From Trichostrongylus colubriformis (taxonomy: Eukaryota; Nematoda; Chromadorea; Rhabditida; Trichostrongylidae): DNA of 64,000 bases. The position numbers and the translations under genes were made by a program. Below, one piece after another: positions 1 to 11,989 of the stretch (the stretch's first letter is position 1; the number at the start of each line of letters is the position of its first letter). The notes beneath the pieces were generated by a model. It searched no databases. It saw only the letters and a list, made by a program, of their open reading frames with translations, and was not told the origin of the DNA. The stretch is from the NCBI GenBank assembly GCA_963978905.1, contig OZ022260.1:47079551-47143550 (forward strand), given 5' to 3'.

Positions 1-3000
1 CTGTAGCCCGCACCGTGATTCAGAAGGCAGATCATTTTTAATCGACGCTTGTTCCGGTTATTCATTCGTGACTTTCTTTTCAAAATTTCAACACTCTCTG
101 TGACATCGCGTCTCATACAAAGTCGCACAATCGCGTCAAAATAGAGCACATAATATCAAAGTCAATCACTTTAATCTCCTCAATTTTATCCCTGTCAAGT
201 AGTCCTCTATGTCTTATCTATGGTACCACGCCTCTTACCAAGACAAAACATCTTCCTGCTGAGAGAAGCGGATAGCCAGTACCTTTCTTCAATGTGCGTG
301 TTGTCACAAGCACTTTCAAGCTCACGAATTATATCACCCTTTTCATAATTTAACGTTTAATGTTTAGAAATATTAGGAACATACAATGATGTAGCATCTT
401 TCTGTAACTGCGCCTGATCAATGGTGCTGGTATATTTCGGGGCTAAACTTTGCTTGTATATTGTGGCGCTAAACCGGGATAAAAGGAAGGTATAATGGTT
501 ACCGTGGCGTGATATTTATTGTTATTGACCAACATAGAGACGTTCTATAGTGCACCGCACAGCCATTTCCATCTGCAATGCCGGAGCTGAACGTTTTGAC
601 ACCTGCCAAACTCTCGCCAACTCGCCAAACTATCCAGATTTCTATGCAGAATGAGATCAACTCGCCAAGAATGCCCTTAGAAGAGGGTATTTTCGGATTC
701 ACGCCCAAGGTCATAGGCGGCGATGAAAGCTTTGACATGGTACTATTAGAGATCAGGAGCTCTGCCTAACGTGTCTGGAATGTTGTCCACCTGAGCTCTG
801 CCAGAGCACACTTCTATAGAAGGCGCTACTACTGCGAGCGTATAAGAGAAACACTTCGAATACATGGTATTCTCTCCCGAACATCATACTGCTCTCTGCA
901 GCATATTAAACATGAAATAGGGAAAGTGCAAGAAGCTGGATGAGGCATGAGAAAGCAAAAGGAAAGCAATGACTTGGCATCGCGACAATCGTCGTAACTC
1001 CCACTGCTGCAATGGCAGAGCCATTGACACCCCAGAGTTATGGATTTCCAAGGATTCCTTGTCTTGCTAATCCAGTAACATGCTCATTTTTCATTATGCA
1101 TGCTTATGAAAACTGCAACGTCCTGCATAGAAAGATCTATTATAACTAAATGCAAATGGACAAAGAAAACGCAATTCAAGCGACAACACGCACATAAATA
1201 GGATTTTTAGTGTCGATTGAAGATTTTATGAACAGCGAGGGCAATAAGTCGACATTCTTCAATGCACTTATCGCGAAGCTGTGGAAATTCCAGAAATGGC
1301 TTTGCACTGGTTATGTTCGCCTTTATCACCCGGTGTCAAATCACATACGTTTATGCTATTCGCAGTTGTGGTCTCTATGACCTTGTCCCGGTAGTCGGAA
1401 TCCCTCTCTCATTCCTAAGGCGATACCTTTCCGGAATCGAGAGTGAACCGCGTGTGTCTTATCCCTCACCGTATGATTTGTCTTCATGAACGCGGAGGTG
1501 GTAGCTATGTTCCAGTTATGATCTAGTTAAGGTGTAAGGTTTGTGAAGGCGAAAACATTGATGAATCTGGGAAATCTGTGTGGTCAAGAATCAATGAATA
1601 CCTTTATGACCAGGAAAGTAAGAGCTCAGGACTGCACGGGTGCCGCTTACATTATCATAGGGATGTAAGTTGTCGAAACCCTTGAAAGAAATACATATAT
1701 TAAGTCACCCACTGGGCCCCAGAAGAGGCCATACCGATCGCAATGTAAATCCCGATGCTCTCGCGGCGGGTATCGCACGCCTTCTACTGACACGCTAGAG
1801 CACTGTATCCTTACTGAGTTGAGAAACACTAAAGCTTCAGGCGGCATTTTTTGACATCCATAAGCGACAAACATTGGTGCTGGTGTAGGGGCATAAACTG
1901 CGCTTCACTTTCCATTTTTGGCTAGGTTTGCCTAAGCCTCGCCGGAGGAGGAGCCTCTATCCCAGTCAGCTACAGGCTTAGGTAGAGGAATACACTACAG
2001 CGTGCGAACTGATGGTTGTAGAAAGGTACAGGTGTGGACGACACCGCGAAAATGAGTGCATCCACCTTCGACTGCTTAGCACCAAGACATTTTCTCACGT
2101 TATACAGAGTCCATAGAGGTTTTCTTCCATGTGAGTTGGAAGAAATATCGTTCCATCTTCACCAAGAAAAAAAACGTTATTTAGACCAGATTAGATTTAT
2201 TTGCGTCTCAGCCTGAGCTCAGGAAAGAGAAGAGCTCGAAAAGAGTGAACCACTTCATACGTAAAGAACACCTTGCGCAAAGATTTGTTTTACTCACGCG
2301 AAACACTTTTCCTTTCTCGTGCTTGGACTAAAATTCGCAGACTCTTTCCATTATGTGAAAAAGCCACTTCTGCTCAGAAGCGCAGTTCACGGTAGTATGA
2401 ATCTCTTGGTGGTTCCATAAGCGTGCAGACAGACCCTCCCACAACGAAAACGCAAGAGTGAGTGCTAAACGCATGAATAGCCCGTAACTGAGATGGCACC
2501 CATTTATGGAGATTTAACCAGCGGAAAAGAGATAGCACTTCCGTGAATATAAAGCATAATATCGTCTCCGACAAGAAAGGATAGAAGAAACTCCCATTGT
2601 AAGAGCAACCTTATCGGACTGCCCTGTTGACCTTTCCTTGTAAGTGAATTGGGAGTCGTGCTTTGACTTGAATCATTTGCATTTGATTGCCCTCATTCAA
2701 GCCAAACAGGACAAGTTGGCTCGCTCCACAACCATAATTTCTGGTGCGAGTGCGCACATGACAGATATCTTTCACTTTTCTTGAAGGCCTGAAACATGCC
2801 TCGAATTCTCTCTCGAAATGACTAATACTTATAACGCGTAATTTCTTTTCGAACTGTCGTTTACACATTTTCTCAGCACTTGCAATTAGTAATTCATGTC
2901 TCGGATATCTATTTGTTGTATCGGAATAAACTTGATCCATTAATGTTTGAGATGTCCTGAACGGTTTAAATAACCTGATGCGAGAGTGAAGTTAAAAAGG

Positions 3001-3523
3001 GCTTCAGAGTTTGCAAAAAGCCAAAATGGGCAACTCACCTTGCGGTACATTCTACATATAGGCTGCCGAATGCTCAGCGTGAGAGACAAATGTGATAATG
3101 CTTCGTTTTATGTCCAGAATTCCTAATGTTCCCAGAATACCGCAAATAAGTGCAAGCGACAAAACGCTCACTGAGTCACAGTTTTCAAAATTTGCAATTT
3201 CTGGGGAATCTAGGGAGAAAAGAAGGAGAAGAGATGGGCGAGTGTAAGTGTCCTTGTGACAATGTCATATATAAGTGTCTTCAGGACGATTCTGAGAGCG
3301 GTAAACGTAAGAGCCTTTTCAATTAAGAGTAAGAGCTATTCAGTTAATAAGCACTAGTGAATGTGATTGAAACAGCTGAAAATGATAAAAATGAGGAAAG
3401 TGTGGTGAAATTCGCCTGAGTAGGAAACTGTGGACGGAACAGTGTTACTGCTGTTTCTTGTGACAACTACTCACGAACTAGTTTTGGACGAAACGTAACG
3501 AGTGCCGACGGCATTTATGGGGA

Positions 3524-3565
3524 GTACACTAATGCGCACGGCAGTCACCGTGCGCATTAGTGTAC
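3524..3565. repeat. Perfect 18-bp hairpin
   Basis: GTACACTAATGCGCACGG, a six-base loop CAGTCA, then the exact reverse complement. It lies inside a 169-codon ORF (3502-4011) whose middle and end look like chance sequence. Confidence 0.9.
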
Positions 3566-4470
3566 CCTTCATGAATAGCGGGTTACCAAAGGAAGAAAAT
3601 TACCAGAACCTGAATCTAACGGTAGTCGTAGGTTCTGACTCATCGTTGTCACTCGGGCAACACTATGCATTTTGCTTTAGTAGGGCCCAGAGACGAGCGA
3701 ATCGTCAGTGTAAGCCGCCATTGGTTCTATTTGCAAGTCAAAATAGCAGGAACTTGTCGAACCAAACGCCCTCTCTAAAGGAATTCGCGACGAGCTACAA
3801 CAGACAGCGTTGCCACGCGGTAAGTCTAATACACACGAGCACCGAATATCAACAAATCTTCTTCAAACATCAAGGTTGGGTATTTATTTATTTATTTAAT
3901 ATGTCAAACGACATGCCGTACCAAGAAGAAGAATCTCTAGCGAAGAAAAAAGAACAAAGAAAGAAAAATAACATACAAGAAATTCAGGCTAACAGAGACA
4001 GCCTTAAGTGAATAAGACAAAAAAAGGAAAATACCGAGCAAGAAGTTCAGCGTGATAGAGAGCATCAGGTGAATAGACCCGAAAGTAGCTGGAGGGATTG
4101 AGGATTGGTGTAAACCAATTGAAAAATAAATGTCGAACAGACTCGAAAACACTCTGTTGGTTTATGCTCTAATAAATAGCAACCCCACTCTCCAATACTG
4201 ACAACCCATAACTTCAGCTGAAACCCACATCAGCCGGCGTAGAAAGAGCAAGCTGTGTCAAGTTCCACATTGGGGTAAGGAGCTGCGGTACTTTGCTCTC
4301 ATGTGACAAAGTTGATTTTGAGATCAAACGTGGTTCAGAACAATTTTACTAGAAAGTTATTGATCCGTGTGCTGGGCTTCAACTTCGGATCTATACCCAG
4401 AAGTGTTATCGAAGGCGAGATGCTTCGGGCTTGAATCTCTTGAATGCAGAAGAAAGAAGATTTAATCATC

Positions 4471-4640
4471 CTTACTATATATAAAACGCTTCGTCGGACT
4501 TCACGTGATAAACAATCGGTGTCGATGGGGACAAGTTTGGAATGGGTAGGACATGAGACAGGAAGCAAAGAGCGCACATGGACCATACTGAGCTACGCGC
4601 ACGATAAGCGGGGCGTGCCGTAGGATGTTCCATTTCAAGA
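4471..4640 (-). repeat. Dispersed repeat family F, copy 1
   Basis: Read on the minus strand it gives GGCACGCCCCGC, CATGTGCGCTC, TCTCATGTCCTACCCATTCC, AAACTTG and TATATATAGTAAGG. These line up with blocks at 37.4-37.6 kb (GTGCCCCGCCC, TATGTGCGCCCC, CTCATGCCCTACCTATCCCA, TATATATAGTAGGG). Family unknown. Confidence 0.6.
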
Positions 4641-6583
4641 CCGAAAATTGTTAATTGGGTCCGAATGTGCCCCAAACGAAGTTATGAAAGAGGCCTGGAC
4701 ACAGTTAGCGGAGCACACCCAGAGTAGGGGTCCCTACAACAAAGTTCATAACTCGGTTCCAACGCAGTTTGAGATCAGAAAAAAATCGGCAGAAATGACC
4801 AATGTCGAAATAATCTTGAACACACCAAAATGAGAAGAAACCCGCTCGCAATGAGCGGGGCGCGATGTGGTTACGGGTACCCAGTAAATTTACTGAAAAA
4901 ACATTTCCGGTCGACCCATTGACGCCCATAATGTTCCGCGCACATTAGAGTGCGCCAGCTAAGTAGTGTTGTATAAAATCATCACAGGGAGGGTGTCGAC
5001 TAATACCGAAACTTCCTCGTCCTGCTTTTGCTCAGAAAGCGAGAAGATAAATATAAACTGGTATACTCAGATCTATTATCTGTATAAGATCCAGATCCTT
5101 ATGTGTGCCCGCTTCTTCTGAGTTTAACAAGTATTTTTGAATGTTCTGAATGCCCTCTAATATCTCTCAGCTCTCTAAATTGAGCAAATTCTACGTTCAT
5201 TGAACCTTGCTTTGCGTTTAATTTCATATATCGGAATTCGGTGACCGGTTATTTCAGGTCTCCTGCTGTTGCTGCTTCATCGTTATTGTTGTTGTTGTTG
5301 TTGTACTAATCTGTTTTTACTTTGTTTTTTTTTTGTGTTGGGATAAGCATCCTATTCATGCACGCCTTGTACGCAATAAATTTGAAATTCGATGCAGGCG
5401 AATTCCATGGAATTTTGACAAAGAGTTGCTTTACTCTCTTGCAAGCGGTGAGTTCAGAAGACGCATATGGAGTTGTATTACTTGAGAAGTATCGCTGTTT
5501 GCCGTCTCACGATGGTCACACAATCATGCGACGAATTAAAGGCAGTGATAGGGGTAATTCGGGCTGAATATGGGAGGATCATTGAATATGAAGGTCGAGG
5601 TGCTCAATAGTACGGGAGTGAAGAAATAACCGAATGAAACGGTCAAAAATCCGAGAAATGATACCTTCTTCCAGCCGTTTATTCTCAAAAGGGGCGGATC
5701 GCCCTGAAAAAAGGGGCTGGCTGCCATAAAACAAGTGGTAGCTGTTGATTGGGACGGCTCTTATAAAGCCCGGGAACACTCTTTCTCATCGAAAATCTCG
5801 CCACATATAGTCTTTTTAGACCCCTAACTATCATTTGCGTAATCTACTTCATGAGTTCTCACTACCCATATTACCCCTGGACTGTCTTTGAAGGACTCAG
5901 TGCAGTGCTCCAATTGGGGTCCTAGGCGGAAAAAAAACTGCGCGGGGACCGCCCCCTGGAGGTTCAAAATCGAATGTCAGGCGTCATTTCTTCGTTTTCC
6001 TTCGTTAATTACACCCAATTGCGCATTTTTATCTTTGGGGTCGACCTTTACATCGCCTTTCGTTCGCGATTCAATGGTCGAAGACAGAATAGTAGTTCCA
6101 CGCCTAGGGCCCAATTACCAATGGACGCGGATTCTTCTGAAGGGGAGCTTAAGGGATCGACCATCTAGTGCATCTCCATCTTGCTTGCTTGAAACCCTCA
6201 ATCAGTCGCACAGAAAAAAGGGTACTATAGGAATTTCGTACTGTTGTAATAATTTCGCTGTCGTTATTTGTTTTATTGATTCTTTTCTGTTGTTTGTTTA
6301 ATTTCATTCTCCTCGTGTCGTGCCCGTGAGAGGTCGATGTCTCGCTGGTCTCGTGAGTTTTGGTTTGTACATTCTCGTCTTTGGCCCCCTGTAGGTAAGT
6401 TCCTTCTGTTACTATTGATTGCTATTGTTCTTAGTACTCGGTGGTGATTATTTAGTTGTCATACGGGGTTTTCTTGTTTTTTTCTTCGCTCATTTCACCG
6501 AGGGTTGGATTCATCCGTTGGCTAAACGTACTTTAAACTTAGATTTATCGATCTCTTCCTTGTTGGCTTTCTGAAATCTAAAG

Positions 6584-7245
6584 ATGGTCAGGATCACACG
6601 CAGCAAAGTAACTACCAATAGGGTAACGTCTCCGTCTTCTGAAGTTAATCCGGTAGGGAACACCTCTGCATCGGAGGAGGTTCATTACAGCAAGATGTCA
6701 GTGAGGGACCTCATGGCTAGTATCATTAGGCGAAACAAGGATCCAGTTATCGAAAAGGTGCTCGCAGTCCTCACTGATAAAATTCACAAGGAAATTGCGG
6801 ATTGGTGGACAAAGAGAGGAGGATAGGTGCTATAGTGCTTGCAGGACTAGATGAGTCCGAAATCTCTCTCCCACCGTAGAGAAGGGAGAGGGAGCCGGAA
6901 GATAAGATGAGCGACATACTTGCTGTCTTCGATGTTGAATGTAGGCCTGCAGAGGTATTTCGAATGGGTAAGTATGATCAAGCCAGGCCGAGGTTACTCA
7001 AGGTTGTTCTTCCTTTCACGGCACACTGGCGTAAGACGTTGGCAAAATCTCGAAAGCTTCGCAGTACGGGATTCGCCAGTGTCTTCGTGCGGAGGAGTAT
7101 GACCATAGAAAAACGAATGCCCGATTATGAAATGAGGCAGCTAGCAAAGGAAAGAAAAAGAGGTAAGAGCAAGGAATGGGTAGTCTATAGGGGCGAGCTT
7201 AAACGCCTCTCGGATATACTCAGTAGAGAGTCGGGAAATGTTTAA
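6584..7245 (+). pseudogene. LINE ORF1 remnant, frameshifted
   Basis: The first part (6584-6826) begins MVRITRSK and ends in a stop after WWTKRGG. The second part (6907-7245) is in another frame and carries the conserved stretch from VFRMGKYDQARPRLLKVVLP through RKLRSTGFASVFVRRSM to KEWVVYRGELKRLSDIL. That pattern is typical of the nucleic-acid-binding first ORF of nematode CR1-like LINEs. About 80 bp between the parts reads as a further frame, so at least two frame disruptions separate a once single ORF. It should not be functional. Confidence 0.65.
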
Positions 7246-7667
7246 AATTACCTGGTCCCTCGGTCACACTTTTCTGTTTTTTTTTTTGGGAAATGCACGT
7301 TGTCGAGCTGGCGTGGCCGTCTGGGGCTTCTTGAGTTGTCTAGGGGTGTTGGTCAGTTCCTTCGAATTTTTATTGGATAAGCAACCGCTCGGCAGTTAAC
7401 GTGCAGGATCAGATTGACTTCGTCTAGCTGCGCTTGCCTTGAATAGTGACAAAGCGCGCGCGATTTCTAAAGGTCCTACGAATAACAATGGTACGGCGGA
7501 TTTCAAATGACACGTAGATCAACACGTATTGACATGAACAACATAACGACGTGACAATACTAACAAATTCTACATAGTGGATACTTACGTAAGAGAACAA
7601 AGATGTGTAGTATCTACAACGTAGTATTTCTAACAAATTGATGACCTTCACATGGTTCTTCCCTAAA

Positions 7668-9018
7668 AGAAGCCGAATCTACCTATTATCACTGAAACCT
7701 GGCTCAACCCCAGAATTAATGATTCAGAACTGATTAGACCTCTCCCTCACAGTGTTTTTCGGGATAGAGTCAGGCGCAGAGGTGGAGGAGTGTGTTGTTT
7801 TTTCAAAAGCTGTCTTTCTTTACAAGTCCTGCCAATTGCTAAGTCATCCAAGGCTGATGTTTCATGCATCGAATTGTTAGATACTACCCTTACATCCCGC
7901 ACCAGGTTTATTTTAGCTTATCATCCCCCAAATTTTCAAATAGTGATTATGATGCCTTATTGGACTATCATCGACTCTAGCATCTTCAGTACACGACACT
8001 ATCGTCTTGGACGATCTCAGCCTTAAGATTGGTTGTGTTAAATGTCCTGCTCTTGATGCATCACTAGGACGCATTTTGGTTTTTTCATGAATTCATGGTT
8101 CATGCAGCTTGTAAAGGAACCTACTTATGTTAACAATATTCTTGATGCAATCCTTGCGTCCAGTCCGATTGTAAGCCATGTAAGGACCTTTCCTCCTCTA
8201 GTCATATCAGATCACTCGATAGTTAGCTTTATGGTGGAGGTTCCTCTTCGTTCTTCCTCTTATGCACCATTACCCACACCGGACTTTGTCCATGCGCATT
8301 ACACTGCTTTGCCTCTATGTTTTAAGCATGTTAATTGGCTTCAGGTTTTTGACGGCTATAGCTCAGTTTCGGAAATGTATCGCAGATTTTGCTCACTTGT
8401 TTACGAAAAGTTATCATTGCATGTTATCCTCATCCCCCGGAGTCGAATTTTCCCCTGCATATCCGTAATCTACTATCTCAAAAGAAGCGGATGTTGGAAA
8501 CATATTGGATCCGCTGAAAAGTGAGCAGTATAAAAAGGTATGCAGTGACCATTCATCATCTCAGCAAGTTTTGGGCTTACCATGAACGACGTTTGGCATC
8601 CAAGGCCTTTATGAAGTTTCTTTAAAGGTACATAACTAACAAAATCAAATCGAGCTCACGATTGCCTCTTATAATCGATGAGCTTGGAGGTAGGCATCAT
8701 ACAGGTGCCGACAAGCGGTGGCTCTGGAGAAGTTTTTCGCAACCGTCTTTTCGGAGCAGACCTTTGCCATGGCTAGCTCTGAGGATATTCCCTGTACTGT
8801 GGTTTCGACTCGGCATACATGTGATAAGGTTTTTTTTTACTATCCTGCCGACCTCATCGTACTGTTTAAAGGCCTAAAGCCCCCCCATCACAGAACTGTA
8901 TGATGTTATCCCCCTATTTTGATTAAAAAATGCGCCTCTTCCCTAGTCGAACCTTTAGCTCATATATTACAACTCCCTCAAGCCTGGTGGTGCCAGAGAT
9001 CTGGAAGGACAGGAAGTC
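7668..9018 (+). pseudogene. LINE ORF2 remnant: endonuclease plus start of reverse transcriptase
   Basis: The reading passes through several frames. Endonuclease signatures in order: PIITETWLNPRINDSEL (from 7682), RVRRRGGGVCCFFKS (about 7770), a VHDTIVLDDLSLKIG block (about 7988), and EPTYVNNILDAILASSPIVS followed by PPLVISDHSIVSF (8107-8236). A linker with YKKVCSDHS (about 8528) leads to VALEKFFATVFSEQTFAMAS (8718-8780). The last recognisable block, PLAHILQLPQAWWCQRSGRT (about 8956-9018), corresponds to the first reverse-transcriptase motif. The catalytic YxDD region never appears. Confidence 0.65.
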
Positions 9019-9020
9019 AT

Positions 9021-10540
9021 CAATAGGTTGAAACTAATTGTGGAATACGTACTTCCCAATATAGGCAAATAAATAATCATACGCATTAGGAAAAACAAAA
9101 CGGAAGTTTCGATGAGTAAATTGCGCCACGGGCAGACGTCGCATAACAAGCAATCATGTGTAGTATCAGATCTACAAGAGCATAAGGCAAATCTAAATAA
9201 GTATGTTCTTCAGCCATTTGACTTTATGGCCTATACTTTCATAGTTGTTATCCTCGAAAGGTTTTCCATTCCATATTCAGCAGCCTTCATACACTTTCCA
9301 ACTTTTCCTTTTGCCGCTTTTCCTCCAATAGATTTCTAGTGTGCTGGTGGCTGTCATTGTGCTGAATGTTGCTTGAGCTTACCATGATTTCATGGTCCAC
9401 TACCGGTTTCAAAAAAATTTTTATTGAGTCCATGAGTGTCATCGACATACTAATCAGATAGCAGTATTTCAGTAAACGATGAAAGCCTTCATTGAACATA
9501 GTTTCAACAGGCTGATGTTTCCTTCGTCGAAACATGGTTATTTGAAAAATGCTTTTCGAACCATTTTGCGACCATCTTTTTTTGTTCGCCATGAGACCGA
9601 AGATTGTGATGTCTCATACACCTATACCAGTGGGGTTCGGAGTCGTAGACAATACTAACAACGTTGCGATAATCACAATGTTCGTGCGCATCCTTGAAAA
9701 ATTTTGATAAACGAATTCCAGAAAGTATTGCAACTATCTGTTATAAAATATTTGCGGCTACATTTACACACAGGTCTTCTGAAGCTTTGAAGAATGTTTG
9801 GACAGCTTGTTTGTCCGTTTTAGCGTTCATCATACTAATAACGGAGATTTCTTTGCAGATAATGTGATCAGTTATCAATGTGTACCGCTTGAATTTGCAT
9901 GTGCAAGATGAGTTTTCGAAACTGATATCTGTGCTTCCATACTCCTTCAGAAACATTATTTATAGCGGGATGATGATAACAAGCAAAAGTGCACACCAAC
10001 TGGACTGGTAGATGACGAGAAACTCCTCGTGCCGTTCTCTTGTTCATCCTTGAGAAAGTATATAGCGATTATTTTTACCGTTGCTGTATACCCCTCTCCG
10101 CATTGATGAGAGGGTATTATTACACATTCATCGGTTACGGTCATCTTGCAGAGAAGAGCACAAGGAATGGTACGTATGTCCAATCGAGTAGCCACAGTAT
10201 TATGTTACAGGGGACGTCATTAGGTCATATATACTTTGAGAGAAAATTTTTCAGCGGTCAACATATTTCCTTCTGTTTACCTTCAGACAATTGCAGTACA
10301 GCTGCACTAGGGGAATGACTATTACGCAAATCGCAACGTTCGACGTTTATCGCCTCGCTGCCTTTGTTTTCAATTGTCTGAAGTATTATTAAAAAGTGAA
10401 AAACTACTGGAAAACTAGTATTGATCAACTATAGAATAAATGCCGTACCAAGTGCATTTGACTACTGTTGTTATGGTCACATTCGCGTAACAAGACCATT
10501 ACGAATGGTGCGCTTATCTTGTCTATCCTATCTAAAAAGA
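9021..10540. other. No gene recognised
   Basis: Minus-strand ORFs at 9287-9592 and 9741-9956 end in basic or Cys-containing peptides with no family match. They may be remains of another element. No TIR pair was found. Confidence 0.4.
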
Positions 10541-10729
10541 GTGGGAATGGAGAGTGGGAGTTTACGTAACTTTCTGTACCTATAGTGCGTCTCCGACCGC
10601 GGCGCACGTCGGGGTGAGCATTGGCTCGGAGGCCCCGCCCACCCGGTCGAGATTCTGTGGGGCTGTATCCTAGCTGCATTAAGGTAAATATATGAGTAAC
10701 AGAAAACTCTTCGTTTGTAGATGATTTCT
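10541..10729. mobile_element. Half copy of foldback family A
   Basis: Only the centre and right arm are present. It runs from a GAGTGGGAGTTTACGTAAC centre through GAGGCCCCGCCCACC to ATATATGAGTAACAGAAAAC and GATTTCT near the end. The left arm is missing, so this copy cannot form the long hairpin. The flanking TTTAT may derive from TTAA. Confidence 0.7.
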
Positions 10730-11099
10730 TTTATATTTACTGAGGTCATTAAAGAGCTCAAATTCACGAGTCTTTTTCAGTCATTCCTTCTTCCTGTTGA
10801 TATGCGGGCCTTTTGCAGTGATTCAAAAGGCCTTCAATATTTTTCCCATATTGGATTCGGGTGCCAGGACGGTGACTGGAACTGGATATTCGGTATCTCT
10901 ATGGCTCTAATGGAGCATCCACGAACGTCGTTTATACCACGATCAAGAAAGGGCCGTACATAGAAAACTCTGTTAGTTTACCATCGACAGAAACATGAAA
11001 GCGTGAAGGCATAAATCCAAACGAGTAATTACTAGCTCTTCTCAGCTCTGTAAGTCCCATGAACATATACCAATTTCCGAAGAATGCTATGCAATTTTA

Positions 11100-11989
11100 T
11101 TAGGTTGTCCCAAAAGTCTTGTCGTATTTTTCCAAAAAAAATCAGTAACTCTTGTTCACTTCGAGGCAGGTCCAGGCGGTTCAGGAATATGGTAGAACGT
11201 TCCCTAAGCTTTCTAGGAAAATTCATATTGACCCACCAGATCCCGTGGAGAGAGCTACAATGCCCGTTGTCGATACCCACCCAACTCGCGGTGTCATCTA
11301 TTATGAGCGGTCTTGCGGCACCAAAACGACGGAAGCTTGCCTCTCCATCAGCGCTGCATTGGGCAAGGGATGTGTGAGCTAGGAGACCGTGCGCCGCTGG
11401 TTCATCAGCTTCAGCAACGGCGAGATTGACATGAAAGACAAACCACGCTTGGGACTGTGCTGGTTCTGGAACGCGGAGGGAATTTTCCGCAGGTGCTGAC
11501 ACAAGGCGAGACAGTCACCGCTACCGTATGTACCCACCAGCTCCAGCAGCTCGCCGTCGCTGTTCGAGAAAAGCGCCGAAAAAGGTCCGCGGTCACCCTC
11601 CTACATGACGACGTCCGCTCCAATTTCCTCCGATTTCGCGAAAAGTGACCAGGCCAAGCTACAGGAGCTCGGCTGGGATATCCTGCCCCACCCGCCATAC
11701 ACTCCAGACATTGCTCTTTCTGACCAACACCTTACCCATCCTCTCGAATCCTTCCTGGTCGAGAGAAAATTCGTTGATTATGACTTGCTTGCGAAGGCGA
11801 TCGCTGACTTCTTCGACTCTCAGAACCCAGAGTTCTGGGAGGAGGGAATCAACGATTTTCCTATAAAGTAGCAGAGGGTTGCCGATAACAATGGTCACTA
11901 CGTTGTTGCCTAATTGTTATTTGTTGGATGAAAAAAAAAATAAAAAATGATGATGGAAAAAATACGACAAGACTTTTGGGACAACCTAA
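11100..11989 (+). mobile_element. mariner element, internal deletion derivative (890 bp)
   Basis: Terminal inverted repeats begin TTAGGTTGTCCCAAAAGTCT and match perfectly for about 32 bp. The element is flanked by TA on both sides (11098-11099 and 11990-11991), the target-site duplication of the Tc1/mariner superfamily. The interior holds a broken mariner transposase. Full-length mariners are usually about 1.3 kb, so roughly 400 bp are missing. The well-preserved ends suggest a fairly recent copy that could still be recognised by an active transposase elsewhere. Confidence 0.92.
11239..11871 (+). pseudogene. mariner transposase remnant, first catalytic Asp deleted
   Basis: The N-terminal helix-turn-helix part reads GTKTTEACLSISAALGKGC, a stop, then ETVRRWFISFSNGEIDMKDK and PRLG (about 11315-11450). 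It is followed at once by LCWFWNAEGIF, which in intact mariners lies well downstream. The block carrying the first catalytic Asp has therefore been lost at about 11453. After frameshifts come a TVTATVCTHQLQQL segment, LLHDD (the second catalytic Asp region) and LGWDILPHPPYTPDIALSD (third Asp, 11660-11720), then a C-terminal tail ending at the stop at 11869. It cannot make active transposase. Confidence 0.88.

Larger units (their letters stand above)
1..6539. other. No gene recognised
   Basis: Apart from the hairpin at 3524 and repeat F at 4471, this stretch holds short ORFs without known motifs. Minor features: a TTA/TTTA microsatellite near 3883, a GTT run near 5287, a CCCGCTC/GAGCGGG hairpin near 4840, and a CCTAAGCCT...AGGCTTAGG inverted pair at about 1930-1982. 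The minus-strand ORF at 2611-2940 (109 codons) has ordinary protein composition but no motif or splice support. Confidence 0.5.
6540..9020 (+). mobile_element. Decayed CR1-like non-LTR retrotransposon (LINE), 3' part missing
   Basis: Two consecutive coding blocks on the plus strand carry LINE signatures: an ORF1-type protein and an apurinic-type endonuclease joined to the beginning of a reverse transcriptase. Homology ends near 9015, in the first reverse-transcriptase block, so the polymerase core (YxDD) and 3' tail are absent. The 5' boundary is unknown; 5900-6540 is T-rich and may be its leader. Several frameshifts and stops show it is dead. The assignment to the CR1-like group rests on ORF1 wording and the ITETWL/SDHS endonuclease motifs, from memory of the family. 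Confidence 0.7.

Noticed and set aside
3502..4011. 169-codon plus ORF, the longest in the window
   Set aside because: It contains the perfect hairpin, an ATTTATTTATTT microsatellite and a Lys/Gln-rich tail. No motif, conserved block or splice support; a length like this can arise by chance in 64 kb.
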